NCBI GenBank assembly: GCA_014529385.2
Contig: CM043945.1
Coordinates: 150,365,241 to 150,429,240 of the forward strand
Length of the DNA stretch: 64,000 nt
Reading direction: 5' to 3'
From: Adiantum capillus-veneris
Taxonomy: Eukaryota; Streptophyta; Polypodiopsida; Polypodiales; Pteridaceae
The position numbers were made by a program, and so were the translations under genes. Of this stretch, positions 22,167 to 32,964 are shown one piece after another (the first letter of the stretch is position 1; each line of letters begins with the position of its first letter). The notes under the pieces are model-generated. The model had not been told where the DNA came from, ran no database searches, and saw only the letters and a program-made list of their open reading frames with translations.

Positions 22167-25100
22167 CTAAGAGAGTGCTTCAGAGTCCTTGACAAGATCT
22201 TCATTGTTTGGCCCCTTGGAATTTTGGTTTGTGTTACACTCATGCTTCATGTAACAATACTTACATGAGACAGCGGCCTTTGGACAGATGTTTGGTAGAT
22301 CCTTTGGTAGAAGGCGACTCAAATAGGGCTTCAAGCGATACCCGTTTACCTTCCTGGAGTGCTCTTTACCGTTCAAGTCCATAAGCTGATAGTAACTAGA
22401 ATTGAAATCCTTCTTGACTATGTATGGCCCTTGCCATCTAGTTTCAAATTTGGCATCAAAACGATTATCGAGTCGATTGTCATACCTTAGCACAAGATCT
22501 CCTTCATTGATGCCTTTGTCCTTTAGTTTCTTGTCAAGCTTCTCCTTTGTCTGTGTGGCTTTCCTCTTATAGCACTCGTATGCTGCTTCTCTTTTCCACT
22601 CAAGCTCGGCTAAGGTAAGAAGTCGATCCATCCATGCTTCTTGATCATCTTGTGCTGATTTGCCATGAAGTCGCATTGTTGGAATGTTTAGCTCAATTGG
22701 CTGTAAAGCCTCTTGACCATAGACCAAGTGAAATGGTGTGAACTCCGTGGCTTCCCTATATGTGGTTCGATATGCCCACAAGGCACCATCCAAGAAGTCA
22801 TCCCATAATTTTGTGTTGTTTTGCACCATCTTTCTAATGATTCCTGCAATGACACCATTAGCCTTCTCACCCAAACCATTTGACTGTGGGTAGTATGGTG
22901 TGCTATGACGATGTAGAATGTGAAGCTCTTCAGAAACTTCTGTGAGCAAGCCCTTCCTAAACCCTGGACCATTATCAGAAACAATCTCCAAAGGTGTGCC
23001 AAATCTGTAACAAATGTGATTGTACACAAACTTGCTAACTGTCCTCTCATTCACTCTTGCCACACTTTGAGCTTCCACCCACCTAGTCATATAGTCTACA
23101 GCCACTAGAATGTAGAGTTTACCATTTTTTGTCCTAGGCAGAGGACCCATAGCATCAATGCCCCACTTTTCAAAGGGTCCATTTGCAAGCACTATTTGCC
23201 TCGGGCCATGCACCAATCTTCTATTTCCATTTATCTGACAATTGTGACAGCTTTTACACCAATGTTGAACATCCACATGCAAGCTTGGCCAAACATACCC
23301 CGCAAGCAAAATCTTCTTCACAGTTGATTCTTGGGCAAAATGACCACCACATGCCTCTTCATGCAAACCTTTTAGAATGGCTGGAATTTCCTCGATAGTT
23401 GGTACTCTTCTGCACACTTGATCCTTCCCTCTTTGATAGAGGGAGCCTTTTAGGAAGAGATATGCGCTTGCCTTCTTCATGAGTCTCCTTTTCTGAGCTT
23501 TTGTGAAGTCTGGTGGAAACTCACCCTCCAAAATGTAGCCAATGATGGGAGCCAATGACTCCAATCCCTGGTACCTCGGTTGCTTCACAGTAGCCGCCAC
23601 CATGATGACCTGCACTTCTTTCTTTACACATGCAACGGCTTGTTGTGCAAGTAAATCAGCATCTTCATTTTGTTTCCTAGGAATATGATATAATTGCACC
23701 TCCTCAAATTGATTAAATAGCCTACGGATGGTATGAACTTTGGCCCTTAGTCTTTCATTTTTGCATGCCCAGATGCCTAAAATCTGCTTCACAATGAGAA
23801 GTGCATCCCCTTCTACCATGAGACATTGTATACCATGGCCAATACATATTTTTAAACCATGAAGCAGTGTGTCATATTCTGCTTCATTGTTGCTAGTTGA
23901 ACCTGGTAGATTGACCTTCTCTTTCATGACCACCTCTCCACTTGGGTTGAGCAATACTAGCCCTCCCCCTGCTTTCCCTGTGGCTCGACGAAAAGCTCCA
24001 TCAAAGAACAAGGTAAAAGCATTAGGAATACTTTTTGGTGGTGGCAATGGTAGGGTCTTTACTTGAGGCACCTTAATTTCCTTCTCATGTACCCTATAAG
24101 TGAGAATCCCTGCCAATTGTGCACGCACACTATCTTCTACCTTGAAAGAGTATTGGAACTCTTGCAACTCCATAATCCACTTTGAGATCCTAGTACTAAG
24201 ATTCATTTGAGATGACACCCAAGGGAACAAATTTTCTGCAGTGAGAATTACAAAAGGTTTTGGTAGCAGGTAGGATCTAAACTTTCTCACCGCAAACATG
24301 AGAGAAAGCATCATGAGTTCTGCTTCTGTGTAGTCTCTCTCCAAAGCATTCATGACCCTACTAGCAAAGTAGATGGGTCACATCCTTGTACTGTGGGGAT
24401 CTTGTTGTAGCAACACAGCACCAATTGTTTCCCTTCCAACACTCGAGCTAACAAAGAATGTGTACTCCCAACAAGGAGGCATGAGTGTTGGTAGCTCTGA
24501 CAAAATGACTTTAATGTTACAAAAATACTCTTCAAGCTCATCAGACCATGCAAATTCTACTTGTTGTGTCAACTTTTGCAAAGGATGAAGCAACTCCGAG
24601 GCTAAGTGAATGAAGCGTGACATATACTTCACCTTCTGAATGAAAGAGATGACCTCCTTAAGACTCTTCGGTGATGGGATCTCAATAAGAGCCTTTGCCT
24701 TTGAAGGATCCACCTCAATGCCTTTATAGGAAACCTTGTGACCGAGCAAGATCACTTCATCCTCACCTATGTGTCACTTGTCGGGGTTGAGTTGACCTCC
24801 CATGTCGTAGAGCTTCTTTAAACCTTCTTCTACCCTTTGTAGATGCAATGATTTTGAGCTATAAATACAGAAATCATCAATGAACACCCTAATTGACTTT
24901 CCAAAGAATGCTTGGAACACCATGTTCATGAAACGTTGGAATGTTGCAGGAGCATTTGTCAGACCAAATGGCATGACTCTAAAAGCATAACAACCCCAAG
25001 GAGTGATAAAAGTTGTTTTCAATTGATCCTCCAATGCAATCCCTATTTGAAAGTAACCTGAGTAGCCATCACACACAGTGTACTTCTCATGACCAGCTAC

Positions 25101-27419
25101 CTCATTTAGTATCTCATCCTGAAATGGGAGGGGAAAGTGATCTCTTTTTGTTGCCTCATTGAGTGGATGGTAATCCACACACACCCTCCACTTTCCGTTT
25201 TTCTTAGGAGTGACAACAACGGGAGAGACCCACTCTGAATTCTCCACTAGATAAATGAAACCTGCTACTAGAAGCTTTCTTACCTCCTTGAGTAAAGCCT
25301 GCTCCTTGATGACTCCTAGCCTTCGTAGCTTCTGAGCCTTAGGTGTAGCCTTTGGCTTCAACTCAATTTTGTGTTGAACAGCATCTACTCCACGCACATC
25401 GGTGTAGTCTTTAGCAAAAAGCCTAGGAAACTTCCTTAGCACACATTTGAACTCCTCTCTTTCATCCTTTGTAAGTGTTGTTGATAGCATACCTTCCAGC
25501 ATCCCTTCATCTTGAACACCTTCGTTCTCTTGAGGACCTACCTCCTCCAAGCCTTGACAAGAGGTCTCTTGGTTGCTTGGCTTAAACCTTACCCCCATGA
25601 CTTCGATGGAAGACTCCTCTTCAGTAATGCTGCCGCTACTTTCTTCTTCTGAAGTGCTATCGGTCCAACCTTCTTCCGTCTCACTTTGAGATGATTCTTC
25701 ATGGAGCTCCTCTTGGCATTGCTCCTTGATGTCAAAGACAACCTTCTTATGATTGTCATTCCTGCAAATTAATTTCCCACTCTCCCAATCCTGCAAAGCT
25801 CGCATTTTCATTAGCCATGGTCTTCCTAGGATAAATGGATAACCACTTCCCTTGGTCGACATAACATAAAAATCCACCACTTTCTTAATGCCAAAGGCCT
25901 CTACAAAGACATTTTTACAAATGCCTACACACCTAGCCTTGCTATTGTTTGCCATCTTGGCTTTGATTTCAGGTGTCTCATGGATGTGCATGCCTAGTCT
26001 TTGCATGAGTCCCTCTGTCATGATGCAAATTTGTGCACCCCCATCCACTAGACCTTTCCTAACCAATCTTCCTTTGCTATAACAGTCTAGCACCGGTGTA
26101 ATGTCCTCATTCATTTCACCTTGTGCAATTTTTACAACATGCACACTCTCTTTTACCTTTCTCCTAGTGCTAACTGCCCTTGTTAAATCCCTCCTTACTT
26201 GTGGACATAATGCAAGAAATTGAGGCCATGAAATATCAGGACCCTTACCTCTCATGTCTTCCAACAAGTTGTACGGAGCCATACCATGTCCAAGAGGGAA
26301 GTCTTGGAGGTTGATACGACGTCGAGTCCTCTTGGTTTCCTTGGTCTCCTTTGCCTTTTTGCCTTGTCCATGGTCACTCTGTGATGTGACTCCTTCTTTC
26401 TCTTTACCTTTCCCTCGGCCACGCTTAATGCCATTGGCTTCCATGTCAACTTCATTTGAATTTTTCACCTCTACCACATGCACATTTGGATCTGGCAAAG
26501 GTGGAACTCCTTCTACCCCTTGTGGAGGTGGTCTTGGTCCATTTGGTCTTTGTAGAAGCCTTGGTTGTTGACCAGCTCCTTCTCCTGCATTCATCACTGG
26601 GTAATTCAAGTTAGGTCTCCCTGGCTCTCCACGGGGCCAAGGACAATTATACATCCCATGTCCAGACTCTCTGCAATTCCAACATTGCCAGACTCTCCTA
26701 GTTCGTGGCTCTCTCTCTTCTGACTTCTTTGCTTGTCCCTTTGGTCCTCCAGCTTGTGCAAGGTGAATTGACAGGCTGCTTAAAGATTCATTTAACTTCT
26801 CAATCACTTCAGCCGTTACCTCAGGAAGCTCCCTAGATGTTGATGCTTGTGACTTACGTTTGGGTCTAAGAACTTCTATTGGAACCTTTCCCCTTAAGCA
26901 CTTGAGTTTCCTATACTTCTCAGCAGCCCTAGTTTCCACTGCATCAAAAGTAGCAGGTGCACCCGCCTCAACTTTTACCTTAAGGTCAGGAAAGAGTCCG
27001 GCTATGAACCTCTCCTTCTTTAAAAATTCTGCACCATCACCAGGGTTAGCAACATTTCGTATCCATAGAGCCCAAAGACGTAGAAACTCTTGCTTGTACA
27101 AGTAGTAGTCATCTAAGTCTTTTTGCTTATGAGAAACAATGTCTTGCCATAGTTTTTGAGTGTTTTGGGGATCAAAGAAGTATCTCTTAAAACGATTCAA
27201 AACTTCTGTGTAATTCCCCTTAACTTCCTCAGGCAAAGAGTCAAACCAAGTACTAGCATCTTTCCTAAGGACCACCTCAAACATTTCTACACGTTCTTGA
27301 TCGGTTACTATCCTCTTGATACGGCAAGACATCTTGAAATTTGCTAAAAATAATTCTGCATCCTCTCCAGGCTCTCCAAAGAAAAGAGGATATCCAGACA
27401 TTTGGCGTTGGCTCTCCAT
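22167..27419 (-). pseudogene. E2 gag-pol polyprotein, nearly intact (two in-frame TGA)
   Basis: A single frame of about 1750 codons from ATG 27419. Order: gag; zinc knuckle CWNC-RESG-H-GMYN-C (about 26690-26640); protease with LVDGGAQI (about 26034-26050); RT with TPKKNGKWRVCVDY and VFIDDF (about 24870-24890). The first RNase H has the degenerate motif SSSVGRETIGAVLL. Next are an archaeal-type RNase H with LFFDGAF, SNNEAEY, GDALLIV and NEDADLL, and an integrase with HHCC finger and D-D-E core (WGIDAMGP, SDNGPGF, NGLGEK). The last part is a chromatin-side domain with RWQGPYIV. TGA codons at 24774-24776 (E1 has Cys) and 24378-24380 (E1 has Arg) interrupt it; the frame is otherwise open. Removing nothing else would be needed for continuity, so decay is very recent, or the stops are read through. 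Confidence 0.92.
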
Positions 27420-27468
27420 TATTATGAAAGATTACAACACGAGTTACAATAAGGGATACAATAGAGAT

Positions 27469-27919
27469 TTAGAACCACTCGCCTGCAAATGAAGAAGTAA
27501 GAAAATACCACTCTAGGTTTTCTTCTTCAGCTATCCAAGCTTCAATAAGGTCTCGATTTGTTTGATCAAAACAAAAAGGTAGACTATTGATGAGCTCTAA
27601 GAAGGGTTGAAATTCTTCAAAGCTAAGGCGATAAACAGAAATCTCTAGAACTTCATTTTCTGGATCCAAAAGAGCAACCACATCCCAAGTGATAAATTGC
27701 ACTTGCTCTACAATTCCCAACGCACAAGCGGTTTGTATAAAAACTAGATCTCCATGCTCGTCGAAGGCCGTGAGAAAGTAGCAATTGACTAGGAGCTCCT
27801 TGCCTTCGAGTTCCACACAGTCAGAGTGAGGCAACCTTCTCACAATTTCATAAAGAACATCCTCATCAAGTCCAATCAAGTTTGCAAGATTTAAAGACTC
27901 CACTTGTGCTACAAAATTC
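27469..27919 (-). CDS. E2 extra ORF B, exon-like, unknown family
   Basis: Open frame of about 150 codons ending 49 bases before the gag ATG. It has no ATG; instead a consensus splice acceptor (TTTTTGTCCAG) marks a likely exon start at 27919, entering at the third codon position. It is homologous to ORF A upstream: both contain EIVRRLPH / QVVRRLPH, a FIQ..CAL..V..V.F..W block, RLSFEEF.P.L.LINSLPF and an acidic/aromatic C-terminus. The opening L...L..EIVRRLP resembles the start of an F-box, but the similarity is short and unproven. No known retroelement domain. Tat/Ogre elements are known to carry an unrelated-looking ORF before gag and to splice. Confidence 0.6.
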
Positions 27920-27973
27920 CTGGACAAAAACTCCTTAGGATTATGGTTAAATCATTCAAAAGCATAAAGAGAT

Positions 27974-28445
27974 TTACAATGTCTCTATGAACAAAGTGTC
28001 ATAGAAAGTAGAGAAGGATAAGAATTTATACAAATTTGCAATCTTCTCTATGCTCTCTTTATTAACACAAGCTTTGAATAACTCCCTATCTCCTTTGTTG
28101 AAAGCGAAAGGAAGACTATTAATAAGACGCAAATGAGGGAAAAATTCACCAAATGTGAGTCTATGAAGCATGAACTCTGGCCAAAAGTTTCCTGAAGAGT
28201 CTTCCTCAATGGTGAAATGCACTCGCCAAACGCCAAATTTCACTCTATTTACCAATCTTAGGGCACACACTAGTTGGATGAATGCGCGGTCTTCCTTAGT
28301 GCCCAACAACAAGAGGAAAATGGAATCCACGCGTAGGACCTTCCGTCTTAACTTCACCACCCTCTTGTTATGAGGGAGACGCCTTACTACTTGCTCCTGC
28401 AACTCAATTGGTAATAGAGCTAGATCTCTAAGGATTGAACTTTCA
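27974..28445 (-). CDS. E2 extra ORF A, exon-like, paralogue of ORF B
   Basis: Open frame of about 157 codons located 54 bases upstream of the exon start of ORF B. It has no in-frame ATG and is preceded by the acceptor GTGTGTGCAG, so the exon would start at 28445, again at the third position of a codon. It aligns with ORF B over almost its whole length (VVRRLPH, FIQLVCAL, LTFGEFFPHL, LINSLPFAF). ORF A is more basic (KLRRKVLRV) and ORF B more acidic, so the two copies have diverged in charge. Either acceptor could be joined in frame to the same upstream donor; the donor was not identified. Confidence 0.58.
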
Positions 28446-28554
28446 CTGCACACACATTCCCAGTTAGAACAAATGATCGTTTTTTTGTTTCTTGTAACAA
28501 CTTGGACAAAGAAAAAACAAACATACACACTATTTTGCCGGGCTGCACTTCATT

Positions 28555-28773
28555 TTAAAATAAAATGAACACATGTACATCAAAAGAAGTGTGGTAGTTG
28601 ATGAGAGGTAAAATGACAGGGTTTGGTGATGCAAGAATTTCTCCTACTCTTTGGGCACCAAACATGAACACCATACGTTGTTGAAAATGGATTTTCCTAC
28701 TAATTGCAATGTTTATTCTAATGTGTGGAGTGAAATGGAAGGGGAAAACCTCTATTCCTGGGCCATTATCCAT
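28555..28773 (-). CDS. Conserved pre-gag microprotein b of E2 (72 aa)
   Basis: ATG-initiated frame, 21 bases downstream of microprotein a. Member of the family found in E1 and E3: HIRINIAIS strand, FQQ..VFMFG helix, then EILAS..PVILPLI and a closing FDVHVFILF. It is closest to the E3 copy, with which it shares the MDN start, QQ, VFMF and the C-terminal nine residues. Together with its tandem partner it shows duplication before gag within one element. Function unknown. Confidence 0.7.
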   Translation of the reverse strand: MDNGPGIEVFPFHFTPHIRINIAISRKIHFQQRMVFMFGAQRVGEILASPNPVILPLINYHTSFDVHVFILF

Positions 28774-28794
28774 GGTCTATGCATGACCTAATGC

Positions 28795-29007
28795 TTAAAA
28801 CAAAACAAAAATATAGACGTCCAAACTAAGGTCGTACCTAATAAGAGGCAAAATAAAAGGATTTACTGAAGCGTTTATCTCGGCCAACCTAAGAGGACCT
28901 AAAATTCTACGAATGACACGTTGAAATTGCAACTTAGTACTAACAATTATGTGTACCTTTTGCCTTGCAATGGGAATGAAGGGATCATACAAATTCTCGT
29001 GATTCAT
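28795..29007 (-). CDS. Conserved pre-gag microprotein a of E2 (70 aa)
   Basis: First ORF of the E2 transcript, beginning 76 bases after the LTR. ATG-initiated, basic, with KVHIIVSTK, FQRVIRRILG, EINAS..PFILPLI and LDVYIFVLF. It shares the MN..NL start with the E1 copy. No signal peptide, transmembrane segment or metal-binding cluster is evident. Its position as the first AUG frame suggests it is translated from the genomic RNA. Confidence 0.7.
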   Translation of the reverse strand: MNHENLYDPFIPIARQKVHIIVSTKLQFQRVIRRILGPLRLAEINASVNPFILPLIRYDLSLDVYIFVLF

Positions 29008-29062
29008 GCAAGCTACTTGATTATGCTAAAGGTTGAGCCTTCACAAAACATACACAAGCCTG

Positions 29063-29081
29063 TCCTCAGTGGGGGCACCAA
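29063..29081 (-). promoter_or_regulatory. Putative primer binding site of E2
   Basis: On the minus strand TTGGTGCCCCCACTGAGGA starts two bases after the LTR and is identical to the E1 site. Confidence 0.6.
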
Positions 29082-29083
29082 TT

Positions 29084-31659
29084 TGAGGCGGTCTGGGGCG
29101 GGCGACAAAAAGAGTGGCCTCCAAGCACTCTTCTAGGCTCCCATGTTGCTCAATTGGGTTAGGGTTGGAAAAAACAACAAACACACACACAAACCCGCAA
29201 CCTAACCCTACACAAATTTGGGGCACCACCTAGTTTTGGATGCCCACTAGGACGCGTAGAGAGAGAGAGAGAGAGATAGTGCTTGGCTGCTTTGAAACGT
29301 ATCGGCAATGATCAAGCAAACACAACTATATATTTAAGAAAGAGAGAGAAAGGGGGAGGGGGTGCTTGTTGCATTAATACCTTCTTACAAATCTGTCATG
29401 ACAAATCAAAGTGAGATTAGTATTTGTTCAACATAGCTTGCGTAAATTTCACCACAACACATCACAAGAAAAGCCACCCCAATCACTGTCTTAAGGCCAA
29501 GGGAGTCCTCTCCACCCGGTCGCCTTCTTACAGTATGTGGGATTTATGGCTAGATTGATGACAACACCATGAGACAAGCTATCAAGAACTTAACAAAAAA
29601 CACCAAGACACTTACGCATCATTGTTGTCCATTACTTCACGTTGGAAAGGAGACAAAGTATCCAAGCTTAGTCCAAATCCACCCTCCTTGATTCAGCAAA
29701 TGTTGGGCTTACACTAGTAGGAGAAATGATAGATTTCCTACTCTCAATTGAATGATCACTCTCTCTCTTACAATGGCATGGAGTTCCCTTGCTAATCCCC
29801 TATTACAACACATGCACATGCATAAGACAATGAGCTTCCACTCAAGAGCTCCTTCTAGAGAGGTTGAGCTTGGCTTCTCAAGCTATAGCATAGTGCTCTT
29901 GCTTATGGCTCCCCCTTTTGTGCTAGCTACACCCTCCTTTTATAGAAATTTCGAAGGCCAGGGTTACTCCTCTAACCATGGTTGGGTTAGATTTTCAGCA
30001 ATTTATATAATTTCTTTTGCTTGGAATTATCAAGAAGTTGGTGGGGAAAGAGAGAGGAGAGAAATGGAGGTGATAGGACTTTTCATAGTGGGTTAGTGTT
30101 AGTAGAGTTAGTATTAATTTACAAATGGAATTGGATATTTACAATGGGAGTATCCATGCAGGATACAAATAAGGAAGAAAAACTCTTAAGAGGTAAGAAA
30201 AGGTGGATTTCTTACAAGGTTGATGCTCCAAGTGTCTTGAGTAGGGCCAATTTTGACGCTTGTTGACGGTCCTCTAGCTTTGACGGTACATTTTTTCTCC
30301 ACTCTTGACCTTCCTTGAGAGACAAGGTAATTGAAGTTGAGTAATCAACCACCATGATGCTGTCTTTTAAGAGAAGAGGCTGAATTTTGTGGTTTTTTTG
30401 ATAGATATGGGTAATTTGGAGGAGGAAAAATGAGACTAGGTGGTCAATTTTGGAATGAAATTGTGTGTGGGAGGTATGAGTTCACCATGGTTTCTCTTAT
30501 TCTTCAAGGTTGAGGAGAAGGTGAGTAGGGTGCAGAGAGGAGTGGTGAGAGAGGTGGGGATGATGAGTGGAGAAGTGTGTGTGAAAGAGGAAAATGATAA
30601 AGTGGAAGAGAGAGTGTGGCTGCATAGCATGGGAAAATTGGGGTCCACTAATAAAATCATAGCTCATAGCTCGTAGCTCACAAAAATATGAAAAAATTTG
30701 AGGCAAAAGTTCAGCCCACGAGCTACAACTTTTGTTTGTATCACCTTTTCAAATTCGGAGAGCAAGTGAACTTTACAAATTCAGCAAAACCGACCGTTTG
30801 TTTCCACTACACAAGGTCTTTGTGGGTTCCTTCTTTGGATGATTCTTTTGAATACCTCCAAGAGTGAGCCCTCCATAGTGCATGTATGCATGCCACCTAC
30901 CCTTGACCTTATTTGGTAGATCTATAATTGAAGATATTGTTGAGATCATGATATAAGTGAATAGTATAACTAAGAAAATCAAATATTGAGGGGTCTAAAA
31001 AATATGTACATGTCAAATATAAATAATATAAGTGGAAAAAATATAAAGGGGTCAAAAGAAATCTCTCTCATTATGAGGCTACCATAAAAAGATAAATATT
31101 TTTGGTGTTCTAATTTTTTAGAAAAAAAACAAAATAGATGTAGGAAGGGAAAAATCACAATAGTGAAAAAATATACACATAAATAAAACTAGTTTTTTTG
31201 GATTTTTGTTGGGGTGGAGTTACACCAAATATAAGAGAAGCTTACATGAAAAAATTTCTATATGGAATAAAGAGTATGAAAAATGGTAAGAAAAATTGTG
31301 GTAATGGTGAGACAATGTACAGAGCATAAATAACACACACCTAGGTAGAAATATTTAAATAAATACCAAAATAATTATGAAAAAATCTTTTATTTAGGCC
31401 CTATATACAAAGAAATATTTACATACGCATGGGTCATAATATACTTATATTTTTTATATTTTTTATTTTTTTGGCTCAACTAGCCCAATGCCTAGCTAAT
31501 TGAGGGTTTTTTATTTCAGTAAGGAGATATGGGAAAAGTCCCCTAACTCACACGTACCTATATACAGTGAAAGGGTAAGGGTAACCACAGTGTTTGAGTG
31601 ATTTGATAGGGGGGGATAACTCAGTATGGCAATCACAGAGAGCCGAAAAACCGCTATCA
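29084..31659 (-). repeat. 5' LTR of E2
   Basis: Near-identical to 19518-22111. The main differences are a shorter GA run (about 29258-29277) and scattered substitutions. TATA box at 29936-29945. Right edge TATCA followed by the duplication CCAG. Confidence 0.92.
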
Positions 31660-31663
31660 CCAG

Positions 31664-32128
31664 GTGTGCGGATGGAGGTAGAAAGGTAACAAAAACGCAT
31701 TGCGTATCCATTTTTTGGCCTGTTTGGGTCTGTAGGTCAATCAAAAGGCCAAAGGTGCCCAAGGGATAAAGTGAAGTGTGGACACTAAAAACCTGAGAAA
31801 AAAACCAAAAAAACATGGAGAGAAGAGGATGAAGAGCCGCTATTCAGTTTTTGTTGTTTTTGGAGCCTGTTTTAGCCATAAACAACTCATCCTAGCTCAA
31901 ATTTGAGCACTTTAATATTGTAGACTGGGGTTTTTTGCTATTTTGAAGGCAATGGCATTGTTCATTTTTCCAAATTTCTCACTATTTTCATGCTGTTTTG
32001 GTTGTGTAAGTTTCTCCTGTGATGAGCGAAGCCTCTCCTCCAATTTGTGATTGTATTTGGCATATTTCATCCATATGGTGTGTTCCCTGTTTCGGTCAGG
32101 TGCGTTGTGTAGGTCGAGTGGTGCCCCA

Positions 32129-32169
<41 letters not shown>

Positions 32170-32242
32170 TGTGTGTGTGTTATCCCAAGAGTGTGTGTCA
32201 GGTGATTATAGAGGCGTTGTGTGTATTTCCATCTTGCTCACA
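31664..32242 (+). repeat. E3 5' LTR, second part
   Basis: Continues the E3 LTR after E2 and aligns with 41678-42240, ending CTCACA. It contains a (GT)n run at 32131-32180 that is longer than that of the 3' LTR (42149-42176). Confidence 0.88.
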
Positions 32243-32247
32243 TTCTT

Positions 32248-32266
32248 TTGGTGCCGCCACGGAGGA
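32248..32266 (+). promoter_or_regulatory. Putative primer binding site of E3
   Basis: TTGGTGCCGCCACGGAGGA starts a few bases after the LTR and differs from the E1/E2 site at two positions. Confidence 0.55.
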
Positions 32267-32615
32267 TCTTCTTCGAGTACCTTCAAGTTCGGGATTACAA
32301 ATTACATATTGCAGATTATAAGTTAGAGATTATAGATTGCAAGTTACCAATTACAAGTTACAAGTTACAAGTTACAGGTATAGGTACAGGTGATTCACAC
32401 AGATACAAGTAGAGTGATATACTGGCAAGTGGGTGTCACTTGCAGTTGTCGTGGGTATGCATCATTTGGTGCCTGTTTGAGCGTATTGTCTTGTATTGTA
32501 TGTTACTTGTGGATACTGCCATTGTACGCCTTTGTGAAGCCACACTTGGTTTTATTTGGTAGTCCCAACCATTTCTGAGACTTGGCTATGTCATTTATGA
32601 GACTTGGTCTAGAAG
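32267..32615 (+). other. E3 leader, first part
   Basis: Untranslated leader, starting with short AT-rich tandem motifs (ATTACAAGTTAC-like, about 32290-32375). From about 32470 it is homologous to the leader of copia element C4 read on the minus strand (54150 down to about 53840). It stops at the solo LTR and resumes at 35352. Confidence 0.6.
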
Positions 32616-32619
32616 ATAG

Positions 32620-32885
32620 TGAGGCGGTCCGGGGCGAGCAACAAGAATAGCAACCTCTAGACACCCTTCAAGGCTCCCATGCTGCTCAATGGGGCTGGGG
32701 CACAACACAACACAAACCAAAACAACAAACCCACAGCCAAATCCCAACTACACAAGGGGCACCACCTAGTTTAAGAGCGAACTAGGACGCAAAAGAGGAG
32801 AATCGTTAGAGCAACCCACAAACAAGCAACGAATTTACACTAACCCTAACACCAATGGAACACTCTCACACACTAATACACGAGA

Positions 32886-32964
<79 letters not shown>

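Larger units (their letters stand above)
19518..31659 (-). mobile_element. Full-length Tat-like Ty3/gypsy retrotransposon E2
   Basis: Nearly identical 2.6-kb LTRs (19518-22111, 29084-31659), with TG/CA ends and a perfect 4-bp target duplication CCAG (19514-19517, 31660-31663) within the E3 LTR. The interior on the minus strand runs PBS, two small ORFs, two larger paralogous ORFs, gag-pol and a polypurine tract. The main frame has only two stops, both TGA. This is the youngest-looking insertion of the nest. Confidence 0.92.
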
